The translations under genes were made by a program, and so were the position numbers. A stretch of 64,000 nucleotides of DNA, from assembly GCF_027622945.1 (NCBI RefSeq), contig NZ_JAPZVQ010000018.1:1-64000 (forward strand), read 5' to 3'. Below the pieces are notes generated by a model. It saw only the letters and a program-made list of their open reading frames with translations, was not told the origin of the DNA and made no database searches. Positions 15,550 through 24,937 of this stretch are shown piece by piece (positions within the stretch are counted from its first letter, which is position 1; every line of letters begins with the position of its first letter). This DNA is from Glycomyces lechevalierae. Lineage in GTDB: Bacteria; Actinomycetota; Actinomycetes; Mycobacteriales; Micromonosporaceae.

Positions 15550-18500
15550 TTACTGGCCCGCCGCGTTCCTCGCGGCCTCGAGCTGGTCGAGCGCCGCGAG
15601 CAGGGCGTCCAGGGCCGCGCCCTCCTGCTCGTTCGAGCCGGAGGCCTGCGCCTCCTCGTACGCCGCCTGGGCCTCGAGGACCTGCGCGATCGCGGCCTCG
15701 ACTTCCGGCGGCTCGGCGGTCGGCGGCGCCTCGCTCGAAGGCGCTTCGCTCGGCGTCTCCGACGGCGTCTCGCTCGGCGTCTCGCCGTCCGACTCGCCCT
15801 CGTTCTGCTCGGCCTCGCTGGGCGCTCCCGAGACGTACTTGTCGACCACCATGTTGACGGCCTCCTCGAACGTCGGCGCGAAGCCCACATAACCGCCGTA
15901 GCTGATCGCGACGTTCGTGAGCCGCGGCAGGTCCTCGCCCTGGCCGCCCGCCTGCCGTCGCAGGTACATCGGTTCGAGGTACAGGATGCCGTCGCCGACC
16001 GGCAGCGCGAGCAGGTTGCCCCACTCGACCGTGGTGCCGGCCTGCGTGGCGTCCCGGAGCGTCGTCACCACCTCCGATGTGGACGTGATGATCTGGTGTA
16101 TCTGCCGCACCGACTGGTCGTCGCCGCCCACCACGTCGTAGATCTGGAGGCGTGGATCGCCGTTCTCGTCGTAGTAGCCGGACATGAGGCTGGCCAGCGC
16201 GTTCTCGCGGTTTCTCGGCGTGAAGGTGCTGGTGAGCTGGAAGTACGGCTGGGTCTGCTCCGGGTAGGTCGCGTAGACGTAGTAGGCCGGCTGGATGACC
16301 GGCGACTGCTGCGACGGGTCCTCGGGGGTCGCCCAGGCCTCGCTGCCCTCGATGAAGGTGCGGGCCTCGTCGACGTGGAAGCGCTGGAGCAGGTTGCGCT
16401 GGATCTTGAACATGTCCTGCGGGTAGCGGAAGTGCGCTTCGAGGGAGGCGGGGATGTCCTCCTTCGGCGTGATGAGGTCCCCGCCGTAGATCTCGTTCCA
16501 GGCCTTCAGGATCGGGTCCTGGTCGTCGAACTCGTAGAGCTTGACGGAGCCGTCGTAGGCGTTGACGACAGCCTTGACGGAGGAGCGGATGTAGTTGATC
16601 TCCTCGTTGGCCTGATTCGCGACGCCCTGGCCCGAGTAGGTGTCGTTCGTCGCCTCGGCGAGGTTGACCCGGTCGGAGTAGGGGAAGTCGTTGGTCGTGG
16701 TGTAGCCGTCGACGATCCAGACGATCTCGCCGTCGACCACGGCCGGGTAGGGGTCGGCCTCGACGGTGAGGAACGGGGCGACCTTCTGGACGCGCTCGCG
16801 CACGTTCCGGTTGTAGAGGAGCTGTGACTCGTCGTTGATCTGGTCGGAGAGCAGGAAGCGGGGCTCCTGGAACTCCCAGGCGTAGAGGAGTCGGCGGCCG
16901 ACGGAGCCGATGTCGATGCCGCCGTCGCCTTCGTAGGTGGTGTAGCGGTCGTCGCCGATCTCCTCGGCGTCCGCTTCGCTGGAGTCCTCGTCGCTGACGG
17001 CGACGTCGGTGGGCCGGTCGTACTCGCGGGGCGTGTCGCCCTCGGGGACGCCGACGATCGCGTACTCGTTGTTCAAGAGCCCGTAGTAGATCTGGGGCTT
17101 CTCGACGTCGATGATGTCGTTGCCGATCTGGCAGTTGCCGGGGTCGTCGGAGAGGACGCCGGAGGTGAAGCAGGGGGCGCCGCTGTCGCTCTCGGTGGTC
17201 GAGGCGGAGACGAAGCCCCAGCCGTGCGTGTACACGGTGTGGGCGACGGTCCAGTCCTGCTGCTCGTCGGTGAGCTGGCCCGGGTTGAGTTCGCGCAGGC
17301 CGACGACGAAGTCCTGGGTGACCTCTTTGCCGTTCTCGTCGGTGTAGGTGTAGCGGTCGATGTCGAGCTTCTCGTTGAAGTCGTAGAAGCTGCGCGGCTG
17401 CTGGGCCTGGGTGAAGGCGTCCGAGACGACGAACGGGTCGATGAGTCGCACGAACGGGACCGTGGACTGGTCGGCGGCCATGGCCTCGGCGTTGGGCTGG
17501 GAGGCGACCGGGTAGGTGGTGGTCTCCAGGTCCTCCATGCCGTAGGCGTAGCGGGTGCCGTCGATGGTGTGCTGGGCGTAGGGGCCTTCGCGCTGGGGGC
17601 GGTTGGGCTCGACCTGGAAGTTGCGGACGACGGCGGGGTAGATGCCGCCGGCGGCGATCGCGGTGACCACGACGAGGCCGAGGGCCGCGGCGGGCAGCGC
17701 CAGCGAGCGGGTGAAGCCCCAGGAGAAGACGAGGATGACGACGGCGGCGATGAGGGAGACCCAGATGAGCGCGTTCTTGGCGTTCATGAGGGCGGTCATC
17801 TCGGTGTAGCCGCCGCCGACGATGCCGGTGACCTGGTTGTCCTGGGTGGTGAAGTCGAAGCGGTCGAAGTAGTAGGCGACGGCCTTGAGCCCCAGGAAGA
17901 GCGCGACGAGCACCGAGAGGTGGATGCGCGCGACGTTGGTCATGCGGTCGCCCTGGCCGGAGAAGCGCAGCGCGCCGTAGAGGTAGTAGGCGCTGAGGGA
18001 CGCGAGGATGCCGACCACGACCGCGGCGAAGCCGAAGCCGATGAGGAACTGCCAGAAGGGGAGGCGGAAGACGTAGAACCCGGCGTCCATGTGCAGGACG
18101 GGGTCGGGGTGGTCGAAGCTGCCGCCTTGGCGGAACAGCAGCCAGGTCTCCCAGCGGCTCTGGGCGGACATGCCGGCGAAGATGCCGATGATGGCGGCGA
18201 CGCCGCCGATCCACCAGCCGGCGCGCGGCGAGATGAGTTCGCGGTAGCGCTCGAGGCCCTCCTGCTCGCTCGTGGCGGGCCAGGTGTCGGGCCGGAAGCG
18301 GTAGGCGAGGTAGAGGTTGAGGCCGGTCCAGGCGGCCATCGCCAGGGCGAAGACCCCGAAGAGCCCCAGGCGGGTCCACATCATGGTGGAGAACACCGAG
18401 GTGTAGCCGACGGAGTCGTACCAGAGGTAGTCGGTGCGCAGGCCGACGAGCCAGCCGAGCACCGAGAGGAGGACTATCGCGCCCACCAGGAGTATCAGGA

Positions 18501-18552
18501 CGTAGCGTCCTCGTCTGCTCATCCGTGGGGGGGTGGGCGTCCGGTTCGCCAC
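15550..18552 (-). CDS. UPF0182 family large membrane protein
   Basis: A 1000-residue protein of the conserved actinobacterial UPF0182 family (PF03699; orthologue of M. tuberculosis Rv3193c by sequence type and gene order). The N-terminal third has about seven membrane helices; the remaining part is a large extracytoplasmic domain. The C-terminus is a low-complexity Ser/Glu/Pro tract with repeated SETP, then a coiled-coil-like Ala/Glu end. The molecular role is not known. A GTG start at 18552 follows GAAGGAG at 8 bases; an ATG ten codons later lacks a ribosome site. It is followed by the PDZ-Lon gene's neighbour order as in mycobacteria. Confidence 0.93.
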   Translation of the reverse strand: MANRTPTPPRMSRRGRYVLILLVGAIVLLSVLGWLVGLRTDYLWYDSVGYTSVFSTMMWTRLGLFGVFALAMAAWTGLNLYLAYRFRPDTWPATSEQEGLERYRELISPRAGWWIGGVAAIIGIFAGMSAQSRWETWLLFRQGGSFDHPDPVLHMDAGFYVFRLPFWQFLIGFGFAAVVVGILASLSAYYLYGALRFSGQGDRMTNVARIHLSVLVALFLGLKAVAYYFDRFDFTTQDNQVTGIVGGGYTEMTALMNAKNALIWVSLIAAVVILVFSWGFTRSLALPAAALGLVVVTAIAAGGIYPAVVRNFQVEPNRPQREGPYAQHTIDGTRYAYGMEDLETTTYPVASQPNAEAMAADQSTVPFVRLIDPFVVSDAFTQAQQPRSFYDFNEKLDIDRYTYTDENGKEVTQDFVVGLRELNPGQLTDEQQDWTVAHTVYTHGWGFVSASTTESDSGAPCFTSGVLSDDPGNCQIGNDIIDVEKPQIYYGLLNNEYAIVGVPEGDTPREYDRPTDVAVSDEDSSEADAEEIGDDRYTTYEGDGGIDIGSVGRRLLYAWEFQEPRFLLSDQINDESQLLYNRNVRERVQKVAPFLTVEADPYPAVVDGEIVWIVDGYTTTNDFPYSDRVNLAEATNDTYSGQGVANQANEEINYIRSSVKAVVNAYDGSVKLYEFDDQDPILKAWNEIYGGDLITPKEDIPASLEAHFRYPQDMFKIQRNLLQRFHVDEARTFIEGSEAWATPEDPSQQSPVIQPAYYVYATYPEQTQPYFQLTSTFTPRNRENALASLMSGYYDENGDPRLQIYDVVGGDDQSVRQIHQIITSTSEVVTTLRDATQAGTTVEWGNLLALPVGDGILYLEPMYLRRQAGGQGEDLPRLTNVAISYGGYVGFAPTFEEAVNMVVDKYVSGAPSEAEQNEGESDGETPSETPSETPSEAPSSEAPPTAEPPEVEAAIAQVLEAQAAYEEAQASGSNEQEGAALDALLAALDQLEAARNAAGQ

Positions 18553-18585
18553 TGCAGCAACTCCTTCACGTCTCGCGGCCCGGGG

Positions 18586-19557
18586 TCAGCAGGTCGTGAC
18601 TTCCCCGCCGGCCGCTAGGGACTCAAGCGCCGAGACCGCGTCCTCGAGCGTCTCGACTCTGACAATAGTCATATCTTCGTGCGGAACGGTGACGGCGTCC
18701 GAACAGTTGGCGGCGGGCGCGAGGAAGACTTCGGCGCCCAGTTCGACGGACGCGGTCACCTTCTGCTGGATGCCGCCGATGGGGCCGACGTTGCCTTCGG
18801 GGTCGATCTCGCCGGTGCCGGCGATGACCTTCCCGTCGGTGAGATCGCCCTCGGTGACCCGGTCGACGATGCCGAGCGCGAAGATCAGGCCGGCCGAGGG
18901 GCCGCCGATGTCGAGCGCTTCGGTGTCGATCTCGATGTTGTACGGGTCGTCGTGGGTGGATTGGAGATCGGCGTCGCCGAGGGTCACGCCGGGGACTTCG
19001 ACGGGGGCGCCGGCGCGGGTGACGGTGACCGTGGTTTCGCTGTCGGCGTAATCGGCGAGGTCTTGGAGCGAGGTGACGGCGGTCCCGTCCACGGCGGTGA
19101 GGACGTCGCCGGCGACGAGGCCGCCGGAGTCGGCCACGACCTCGATGACGGCGGGCTCGCCGAGGTAGCCGAGGGCGGCCTGCTCGGCGTTCGACTGGGA
19201 CTCGGCCCAGTCGGCCTCCTGCTCCTCGGCGATGTCCTCCTCGGATTCGCCGGGCGGGTAGACCAGGTCTCGGGGCACGATGGCGTACTCATTGGACAGC
19301 CAGTAGCGCAGGGCCTGAACGAGGGTCACCGACTGCTTGACGCGCACGGTGGTGAGGCGCAGCTCCCCTTCCGAGGCGTATTCGGGGTCGGCGCTGATCA
19401 TCTGGTGCTCGACCCCGTCGACCTCCTCGGCCCCGAGGACGTTCTCGGTCGGGCCGGGGCTGAAGACCACGTAGGCGACGTCCATCGAGAGCGCCTGCCA
19501 GGTCAGCAGCGCCACCAGGACCGCACCCAACAGGACGGTGATTCCTCGCCTTCGCAT
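18586..19557 (-). CDS. PDZ domain Lon-like membrane protease
   Basis: A YlbL-type serine protease (family S16) of 323 residues, matching the M. tuberculosis Rv3194c type. One N-terminal helix anchors it (GITVLLGAVLVALLTWQAL). A PDZ-like domain covers about residues 125-190 (GLVAGDVLTAVDGTAV). The C-terminal Lon proteolytic domain has the catalytic Ser in GGPSAGLIFALGIVD and the catalytic Lys in GGIQQK, the Ser-Lys dyad. It probably trims membrane or secreted proteins on the outer face. It lies just upstream of the UPF0182 gene on the same strand, so the two may be co-transcribed. Confidence 0.92.
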   Translation of the reverse strand: MRRRGITVLLGAVLVALLTWQALSMDVAYVVFSPGPTENVLGAEEVDGVEHQMISADPEYASEGELRLTTVRVKQSVTLVQALRYWLSNEYAIVPRDLVYPPGESEEDIAEEQEADWAESQSNAEQAALGYLGEPAVIEVVADSGGLVAGDVLTAVDGTAVTSLQDLADYADSETTVTVTRAGAPVEVPGVTLGDADLQSTHDDPYNIEIDTEALDIGGPSAGLIFALGIVDRVTEGDLTDGKVIAGTGEIDPEGNVGPIGGIQQKVTASVELGAEVFLAPAANCSDAVTVPHEDMTIVRVETLEDAVSALESLAAGGEVTTC

Positions 19558-19670
19558 GCGCGGAAGCCTACATGCCGTAGCCCACAGGCGTGTTCGGCCC
19601 GCAGCGAACAGGGCGCCTTCAGATCGGCGGGCCGTGGCCCGCGACCCCCACTCTGACGTACGGTTGGCCC

Positions 19671-20957
19671 ATGGGCTCCGACATTCCTTTCGGCTTCGGC
19701 AACCTGGGCGGCGACCTGCCCGATCCGAACGACCCGCGCGTGCAGCAGATGATGCAGCAACTGCAGCAGATGATGGCGCAGTCGCTCTCGTCCGGACCGG
19801 TCAACTGGCAGCTCGCCAAGCAGCTCGCCGAGTCCGAGCTGAAGGCCGAGAACACGGTCGGCCCCGCCGAGCAGGCGCACGTCGCCGAGGCGGTGCGCCT
19901 CGCCGACCTGTGGCTCGACTCCGCCGTGAACTGGCCTTCGGGCGTCACGGCCACTGACGCGTGGACCCGCAAGCAGTGGATCGCGCAGACCGAGAACTCC
20001 TGGAAGCAGCTCGCCGAGCCGCTCGCCGCCCAGATGGGCGAGGCGATGCAGACGCTCGTGCCCGAGGAGATGGCCGGGATGCTCGGCCCGATGGCTGACG
20101 TCATGAAGGGCGTCGGCTCGGCCCTGTTCGGGGCGCAGATGGGCCAGGCGCTCGCGAAGCTCGCCGGGGAGGTGCTCTCCTCGTCCGAAGTCGGTCTGCC
20201 GCTTGGCAAGACGGGCGTGGCCGCGCTGCTGCCGGGGAACATCACCGAGTACGCCGCGGGCCTGGAGCTGCCGGTCGAGGAGGTGCGGCTCTACGTCGCG
20301 CTCCGCGAGGCCGCGACGCACCGGCTCTTCACGCACGCGACGTGGCTGCGCTCGCACCTGCTGGGCGCGCTGGAGGCGTACGCGCGGGAGATCAGCATCG
20401 ACGAGTCCGCGATCGAGGAGGCCATGTCGGGCATGGACCCGATGGACCCCGAGGCCGCGGCGACCCTGGACCTGAGCGAGGTCTTCAAGACCGAGGACAC
20501 CGAGCAGCAGAAGGCGGCCCTGTCGCGCCTGGGCACGACGCTGGCGCTCATCGCCGGCTGGGTGAACACGGTCGTGGCCGAGGCCGTGGGCGAGCGGCTG
20601 CCCACGATCGACCGGCTCATGGAGGCCGCGCGGCGCCGCCGGGCGACCGGCGGACCGGCCGAGCAGACTTTCGAGGCGCTGGTCGGGCTCGAGCTCGACC
20701 CGGCGAAGGTGCGGGCGGCGACGCAGCTGTGGCAGTCGCTCACCGAGGCGCGGGGCATCGAGGGGCGCGAGGCGGTCTGGGCGCACCCTGACCTCATGCC
20801 GAGCGCGGGCGACCTGGAGCACCCCGAGGGCTTCGCCACCGTCTCCGAGGCGCTCGAAGACCTCGACATGTCGATGTTCGACCAGCTCGCAGTCAACGAC
20901 CCGAAGGACCATGACGACGAACCTGGCGACGGAGACGAGGAGCCTGGGGAAAAGTAG
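19671..20957 (+). CDS. Zinc-dependent metalloprotease, DUF2342 family
   Basis: The protein (428 residues) matches the actinobacterial DUF2342/zincin_2 family (M. tuberculosis Rv3195 type), also called coenzyme F420-associated hydrolase. The conserved helix LREAATHRLFTHATWLRSHL holds the two histidines that replace the usual HExxH. The N-terminus is Gln/Met-rich (QQMMQQLQQMM) and the C-terminus is acidic. The ATG at 19671 is chosen because the family starts with a Gly/Asp-Pro-rich tail; 27 residues of the longer frame overlap the promoter zone. Divergent from the PDZ protease gene. Confidence 0.9.
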   Translation: MGSDIPFGFGNLGGDLPDPNDPRVQQMMQQLQQMMAQSLSSGPVNWQLAKQLAESELKAENTVGPAEQAHVAEAVRLADLWLDSAVNWPSGVTATDAWTRKQWIAQTENSWKQLAEPLAAQMGEAMQTLVPEEMAGMLGPMADVMKGVGSALFGAQMGQALAKLAGEVLSSSEVGLPLGKTGVAALLPGNITEYAAGLELPVEEVRLYVALREAATHRLFTHATWLRSHLLGALEAYAREISIDESAIEEAMSGMDPMDPEAAATLDLSEVFKTEDTEQQKAALSRLGTTLALIAGWVNTVVAEAVGERLPTIDRLMEAARRRRATGGPAEQTFEALVGLELDPAKVRAATQLWQSLTEARGIEGREAVWAHPDLMPSAGDLEHPEGFATVSEALEDLDMSMFDQLAVNDPKDHDDEPGDGDEEPGEK

Positions 20958-20978
20958 CCCCCGGTCCGCGCCGTCCCG

Positions 20979-21512
20979 CTAAGCGGAGCGCTCGCTGGCC
21001 TCGGCGTCGGCGATGCCTTCGAGGTAGCCGCGGGCCCGCTCGGCCTTGGAGTAGCGGCCGACCATCTCCCAGAACGGGCGCGAGTGGTCGGGATGGACCA
21101 GGTGCGCGAGTTCGTGGAGCAGGACGTAGTCGATCACCCATGAGGGCATCATCATGATCCGGCGGGAGATCCGGATCGTGCCGTCCGACGGGGTGCACGA
21201 ACCCCACCGGCGCTGCTGGTTGTCGACCCAGCGAACGCTCCTGGGGGCGGCGCATTCGGGGTGCTCGGGGTAGTACCGGCTGGCGAGCCTGACGGCCCGC
21301 TCTCGCAGGGCCGCGTCGGACGCGCGGCCGTCTCGGGCCTCGCGCTTCCGCAGTCTCGCGAGCATGTGGTCGATCCACTCCTGCTCCTCGGTCTCCGAGA
21401 AGGCGTCAGGGATCATGACGACCACGCGGCCTCGTTCTTCGTAGGCCGCTACGGTTGCCCGGCGTCGGGGAGAGCGCCGCACTTCAACGGGGGGATGCAC
21501 TTTGCGCGCCAT
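20979..21512 (-). CDS. YgjP/SprT-like metallopeptidase (DUF45)
   Basis: A 177-residue cytoplasmic protein with the zinc-peptidase motif LLHELAHLVHPDHSRPFWEMV (HExxH plus a downstream His) and the family motif RRWGSCTPSDGTIRIS. Its substrate is unknown. It converges on the DUF2342 gene with 21 bp between stops. The ATG at 21512 is the only reasonable start. Confidence 0.9.
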   Translation of the reverse strand: MARKVHPPVEVRRSPRRRATVAAYEERGRVVVMIPDAFSETEEQEWIDHMLARLRKREARDGRASDAALRERAVRLASRYYPEHPECAAPRSVRWVDNQQRRWGSCTPSDGTIRISRRIMMMPSWVIDYVLLHELAHLVHPDHSRPFWEMVGRYSKAERARGYLEGIADAEASERSA

Positions 21513-21657
21513 GAACGCACACTAAACCCGGGGGGTGACAATCGCATAACGCGGATGTCGCGATTGCGGTGAGAGCAATGAAATGCCAAGAAAATCCCCC
21601 CGCCGATTTCCCGCAGAGTGGGATCAGACGAGGGGTTGGGGCCGTCCGGCCCCGAGG

Positions 21658-21822
21658 TCACGATTCCTTGCCGAGAATCCGGTTCATCTTGGTGCCGCAG
21701 ACCGGGCACGTCCCCTTCGCCATCCGGCGGCCCGAGTCCGAAACGACCACGGTGCCCTCGAAGTCGCGCTTCTCGCGGCACTTGACGCAGTAACCGGTGT
21801 AGGTCTTCGTCGCTTGAACCAC
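21658..21822 (-). CDS. DUF5679 zinc-ribbon protein
   Basis: A 54-residue protein with two CxxC pairs, YCVKCREKRDF and GTCPVCGTKMNRILG, that form a zinc ribbon. The start is the GTG at 21822, preceded by AGGGGGAAA; longer frames add a tail that is not conserved. Role unknown; the family is widespread in actinomycetes. Confidence 0.85.
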   Translation of the reverse strand: MVQATKTYTGYCVKCREKRDFEGTVVVSDSGRRMAKGTCPVCGTKMNRILGKES

Positions 21823-22116
21823 TGGTTTCCCCCTGTTGTGCGCGGGCCGTCGTGCGGACCCTGTTGCGACGGTCACTCTGTGCGACCGTCCGGCCTCAGA
21901 ATGCCACAGATTTCACGCCTGTAAGCCCCGCCGCGCCGCTTCACCCGGGAGGGTGACATGAGCACGGCACTCGAGTGGGACCAGGCGGGGTCCGCGCGGG
22001 GCGGAGGCGTAGCGGACTCGCGGTCGCAACGGGGACGCCGGGAAGTGCCGAGACAGATCGACATGGCGTGCCCGTGGCGTCGCCGAGTGGCGCTTCGCCG
22101 TGAGAGCATTGGGAAC

Positions 22117-23481
22117 GTGAGCGACAGGCATGGACCCGCCCATTCGGGTGACGACCTCCCGCGCCGGGCGTTCTCCCGGGGCATGAAACTCGCCTCCCTT
22201 CCCCTGGGGCTGGCGGGCCGAGCGACCGTGGGGCTGGGCAAGCGCGTGACCGGGCTCGCCGACGAGATCCTCAGCGAGCAGGCGCAGCGGCGCACCGCCG
22301 AGCACGTGTTCAGCGTGCTGGGCCAGCTCAAGGGCGGCGCCATGAAGCTCGGCCAGGCCCTCTCGATCTTCGAGGCGGCCCTGCCGGAGCACCTGGCCGC
22401 GCCGTACCGCCAGGCCCTGACGAAACTCCAGAACGCCGCTCCCCCGCTGCCGGTGGCCAGCGTCCACGGGGTGCTCGAGCGGCAGATGGGCGCCGACTGG
22501 CGCGAGCGGTTCGTCGAGTTCGACGACGCGCCGTCAGCGGCAGCGAGCATCGGACAGGTCCACCGGGCGGTGTGGAAGGACGGGCGGCAGGTCGCCGTCA
22601 AGATCCAGTATCCGGGCGCGGGCGACGCGCTCCGCTCCGACCTGCGGCACCTCTCGCGCATGGCCCCGATGTTCAAAGTGCTGCAACCGAACTTCGATGT
22701 CAAGAAGATCACCGTCGAGCTGCGCGAGCGGCTGCTCGAAGAGCTCGACTACGAGCTGGAGGCCGCGACGCAGCAGCAGTTCGCCGAGGCCTTCCGGGAC
22801 GACCCGCTCATCGTGGTGCCCGAGGTGGTGCACGCCAGCGGCGAAGTGCTCGTGACCGAGTGGATCGCGGGCCGGCCCCTCTCGGAGGTCATCACCGAGG
22901 GCACGCAGGACGAGCGCGACGCCGCCGGACTGCGGCTGGCGACCCTGCACTTCTCGGCGCCCAAGCGTGCCGGACTGCTGCACGCCGACCCGCACCCGGG
23001 CAACTTCGCGATCGGCGAGGACGGCCGGCTCGTGGTCTACGACTTCGGCGCGGCCGCGCGCATGCCCGGCGGGATGCCGGTGCAGGTGGGCCGGTTGACG
23101 CGGCTCACCCTCGACGGAAAGGCCGACGACGTGGTCGCGGGCCTGCGCGGCGAGGGCTTCGTCCCGCCGGGGCTCCAGATCGACGCGAAGGCCATGCTCG
23201 ACCTGCTCCAGCCGATGCTCGAACCGATCGCGGGCGAGGAGTTCCAGTTCTCGCGCGAATGGCTGCGCAAGGAGAGCACCCGCCTGACCGGCCAGGGCTC
23301 CGAGGCGGCGAAGCTGAACAAGCAGTTGAGCTTCCCGCCCTCGTATCTGCTGATCCACCGCGTGACGATGGGCTCGATCGGCGTCCTCTGCCAACTCGGC
23401 GCGACCGCGAAATGGCGCTCGATCCTCGAGGAATGGCTCCCGGGCTTCGACGACCCGGAAGGCACCGACCCCAACCGCTGA
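22117..23481 (+). CDS. ABC1/UbiB-like atypical kinase
   Basis: An ABC1-family protein kinase-like ATPase (M. tuberculosis Rv3197 type), 454 residues. Seen motifs: the KxGQ helix GGAMKLGQALSIFE, the Ala-rich loop SAAASIGQVHRAVW, the ATP lysine in VAVKIQYPG, the catalytic LLHADPHPGNF and the metal motif VYDFGAAARM. In mycobacteria the orthologue sits beside whiB7 and has been linked to macrolide tolerance. The GTG at 22117 is preferred, giving the family-like VSDxxxP...RRAFSRGMKLASLPLG N-terminus; the longer frame from 21958 adds non-family residues. Confidence 0.9.
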   Translation: MSDRHGPAHSGDDLPRRAFSRGMKLASLPLGLAGRATVGLGKRVTGLADEILSEQAQRRTAEHVFSVLGQLKGGAMKLGQALSIFEAALPEHLAAPYRQALTKLQNAAPPLPVASVHGVLERQMGADWRERFVEFDDAPSAAASIGQVHRAVWKDGRQVAVKIQYPGAGDALRSDLRHLSRMAPMFKVLQPNFDVKKITVELRERLLEELDYELEAATQQQFAEAFRDDPLIVVPEVVHASGEVLVTEWIAGRPLSEVITEGTQDERDAAGLRLATLHFSAPKRAGLLHADPHPGNFAIGEDGRLVVYDFGAAARMPGGMPVQVGRLTRLTLDGKADDVVAGLRGEGFVPPGLQIDAKAMLDLLQPMLEPIAGEEFQFSREWLRKESTRLTGQGSEAAKLNKQLSFPPSYLLIHRVTMGSIGVLCQLGATAKWRSILEEWLPGFDDPEGTDPNR

Positions 23482-23666
23482 CCGGCTCCCGCCGACCCGG
23501 AGGGGCCTGCTCCGGCCACGATCGCCGACCCCTGCAACGAGCAACGCTCACATCCGCGTGCTTGTCGCACCCCCGCGAGACCATTGATCCGGGGGCGGTT
23601 GCGGATGCCCGAAATGCGCAGACCCTCCGAGACACTCCCAGGCACAACACTCGAGCCGCACAACAA

Positions 23667-23700
23667 AAGGGGCCCATCCCCTCTCAGGGATGGACCCCTT
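23667..23700 (-). terminator. Intrinsic terminator after the whiB7 operon
   Basis: A 14-bp stem with one mismatch (23667-23680 with 23687-23700) runs on the minus strand into TTTTGTTG. It lies 24 bp after the stop of the small gene 23724-23927. Confidence 0.75.
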
Positions 23701-23723
23701 CAGCCAACGCGGTTAGTGCGTCG

Positions 23724-23927
23724 TCAAAGTCGGCCCCGGCGGCGGTGACGCCCCGTGTATCCGGCTTCCTTCCACAGGCTCCGCATCCGCAGCCTTCCGA
23801 CACCGCCGAGCAGCGGGTTCACGGGCTCCATCGGGCGGATCGCCTCGGCCTCCCCGACCAGCGAGGGTCCGAGATCCTTGACGCCGACATCCTTCTTGAG
23901 ATGACGGCTCAGATGGTCGACTGTCAT
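23724..23927 (-). CDS. Small basic protein coupled to whiB7
   Basis: The 67-residue frame starts with an ATG that overlaps the whiB7 stop (ATGA at 23927-23924) and ends 24 bp before an intrinsic terminator. It would be translated by coupling. The sequence begins MTVDHLSRHLKKDVGVKD and ends in a very basic tail (GRHRRRGRL). I do not recognise a family. Coupling, spacing and the terminator argue for a real gene; lack of homology knowledge keeps confidence moderate. Confidence 0.5.
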   Translation of the reverse strand: MTVDHLSRHLKKDVGVKDLGPSLVGEAEAIRPMEPVNPLLGGVGRLRMRSLWKEAGYTGRHRRRGRL

Positions 23928-24283
23928 GACACCGTCACCCCCGCGAGCGCGAGTTCCCGGGTCCGCTCGGCCAGCTCCTGCTGGGCGGCCTGCTCGATGA
24001 GCGCGGCGTCCTTGCGGGGCCGGCCACGGGGCCGCTTGCGGGCCACGACGTTCCCCTTCTCGAAGATCTCGCCGCCCCAGACGCCCCAGGGCTCGTGGCG
24101 CTCGAGCGCGCCGGCCAGGCAGGCGAGGCGCACCGGGCAGTCGGTGCACAGGGACTTGGCGAACTCCAGTTCGGTGGGCTGCTCCGAGAACCACAGGTCC
24201 GCGTCGTACTCGCGGCAGGCCAGGTCGCCGCCGGTCTCGCGGGCTTGGTCACGAAGCTCGGGCCCGATGAGGGTGTCGGTCAT
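23924..24283 (-). CDS. whiB7: Iron-sulfur regulator WhiB7
   Basis: WhiB7 (WblC in Streptomyces) is a 4Fe-4S transcription factor that binds the sigma factor and switches on intrinsic antibiotic resistance. The 119-residue protein has four cluster cysteines (LACRE, then SLCTDCPVRLACL), the sigma-contact turn EPWGVWGGE and a C-terminal AT-hook ARKRPRGRPRK, which sets WhiB7 apart from other Wbl proteins. The ATG at 24283 follows GAGAGGAGACC. Its place between an ABC1-kinase gene and uvrD2 matches mycobacteria. The gene has a long leader with a terminator (24452-24488) and a WhiB7-type promoter (24938-24977). Confidence 0.95.
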   Translation of the reverse strand: MTDTLIGPELRDQARETGGDLACREYDADLWFSEQPTELEFAKSLCTDCPVRLACLAGALERHEPWGVWGGEIFEKGNVVARKRPRGRPRKDAALIEQAAQQELAERTRELALAGVTVS

Positions 24284-24451
24284 GAACTCGGTCTCCTCTC
24301 TCATCTCGATGGTCTTCTCGACGTTCGGTCGCATCAGTGCTGTGTGAGGACTCAATTGCTCAGCAATCTGTCTCGTCTGTCTTCAACTGGTGGGCCGCGA
24401 CCTTGTCGATTTACGACTCGCAAACTCGTGGAGCCTGCGTTTCAGCCATAC

Positions 24452-24488
24452 AAAAAGGCCGCGATCCCTGGGGCGGGATTCGCGGCCT
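24452..24488 (-). terminator. Attenuator terminator in the whiB7 leader
   Basis: On the minus strand AGGCCGCGAATCCC (24488-24475) pairs with GGGATCGCGGCCT (24468-24456), with one bulged base, and runs into TTTTTG. It lies 168 nt before the whiB7 start, in the place where whiB7/wblC genes carry a conditional terminator. A 12-residue frame (24449-24411) starts right after it. Antibiotic-induced read-through is inferred from the known mechanism. Confidence 0.75.
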
Positions 24489-24510
24489 CGAGAGTTCCGA
24501 GCGGGCTTTG

Positions 24511-24852
24511 CTATAAGCCCTTTCGATGTTCTCGAGGCGGTCTCCCGCGGGTGGCGCCGTGACGCTTCTCGGAGCCGGTAACCGGCTGCCAACCGAGGCC
24601 TGCGAACGTCTCGCGGCCACGACCAAGAACGGCATTGGCGCCCATATCGGTGTTGTCAATGGTCTTCACGGTGCTCAGCGTCGTGATCTGGACAGCGCCG
24701 GGCAGAGTGGTGCCACGGACCGGAGCGGAGACGGGCGCGATGTGCCGATAGACGGCGACTGCTTCGAATGCCACGCCGAGCGGCGTCGTGCTCTGGGTTT
24801 CACTGAGCAGCTTCATCGTCTGTCCCCTCCCTTCGGGTTCCGTGGTCAACAT
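24511..24852 (-). CDS. Open frame in the whiB7 leader, possible regulatory upstream ORF
   Basis: This 113-codon frame lies wholly between the WhiB7-type promoter and the attenuator. Two good starts exist: ATG 24852 after AAGGAG, and ATG 24816 after GGGAGG. The stop (24511) falls 23 nt before the terminator stem, as expected for an ORF whose translation controls folding of the hairpin. The product is not recognised; its C-terminus is basic (RGRPPREHRKGL). It could also be an ordinary small gene between uvrD2 and whiB7. Confidence 0.5.
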   Translation of the reverse strand: MLTTEPEGRGQTMKLLSETQSTTPLGVAFEAVAVYRHIAPVSAPVRGTTLPGAVQITTLSTVKTIDNTDMGANAVLGRGRETFAGLGWQPVTGSEKRHGATRGRPPREHRKGL

Positions 24853-24937
24853 TGGTCTTCATCTCCTTGTGCCGGGTACATGCCTGACTATCCAGTCAAG
24901 TCTGCCTTGAGGCGCACACCTCACCCGGCCTTGAGCT

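Noticed and set aside
15530..18618. Long open frames antisense to or in other frames of the UPF0182 gene
   Set aside because: High-GC coding DNA keeps shadow frames open. Their translations are Arg/Pro/Gly-rich and lack known motifs, while the 15550-18552 frame has membrane helices and family features.
17224..18618. A Val/Gly/Asp-rich plus-strand protein
   Set aside because: It is the complement of membrane-helix codons of the UPF0182 gene, with no independent start signal or motif.
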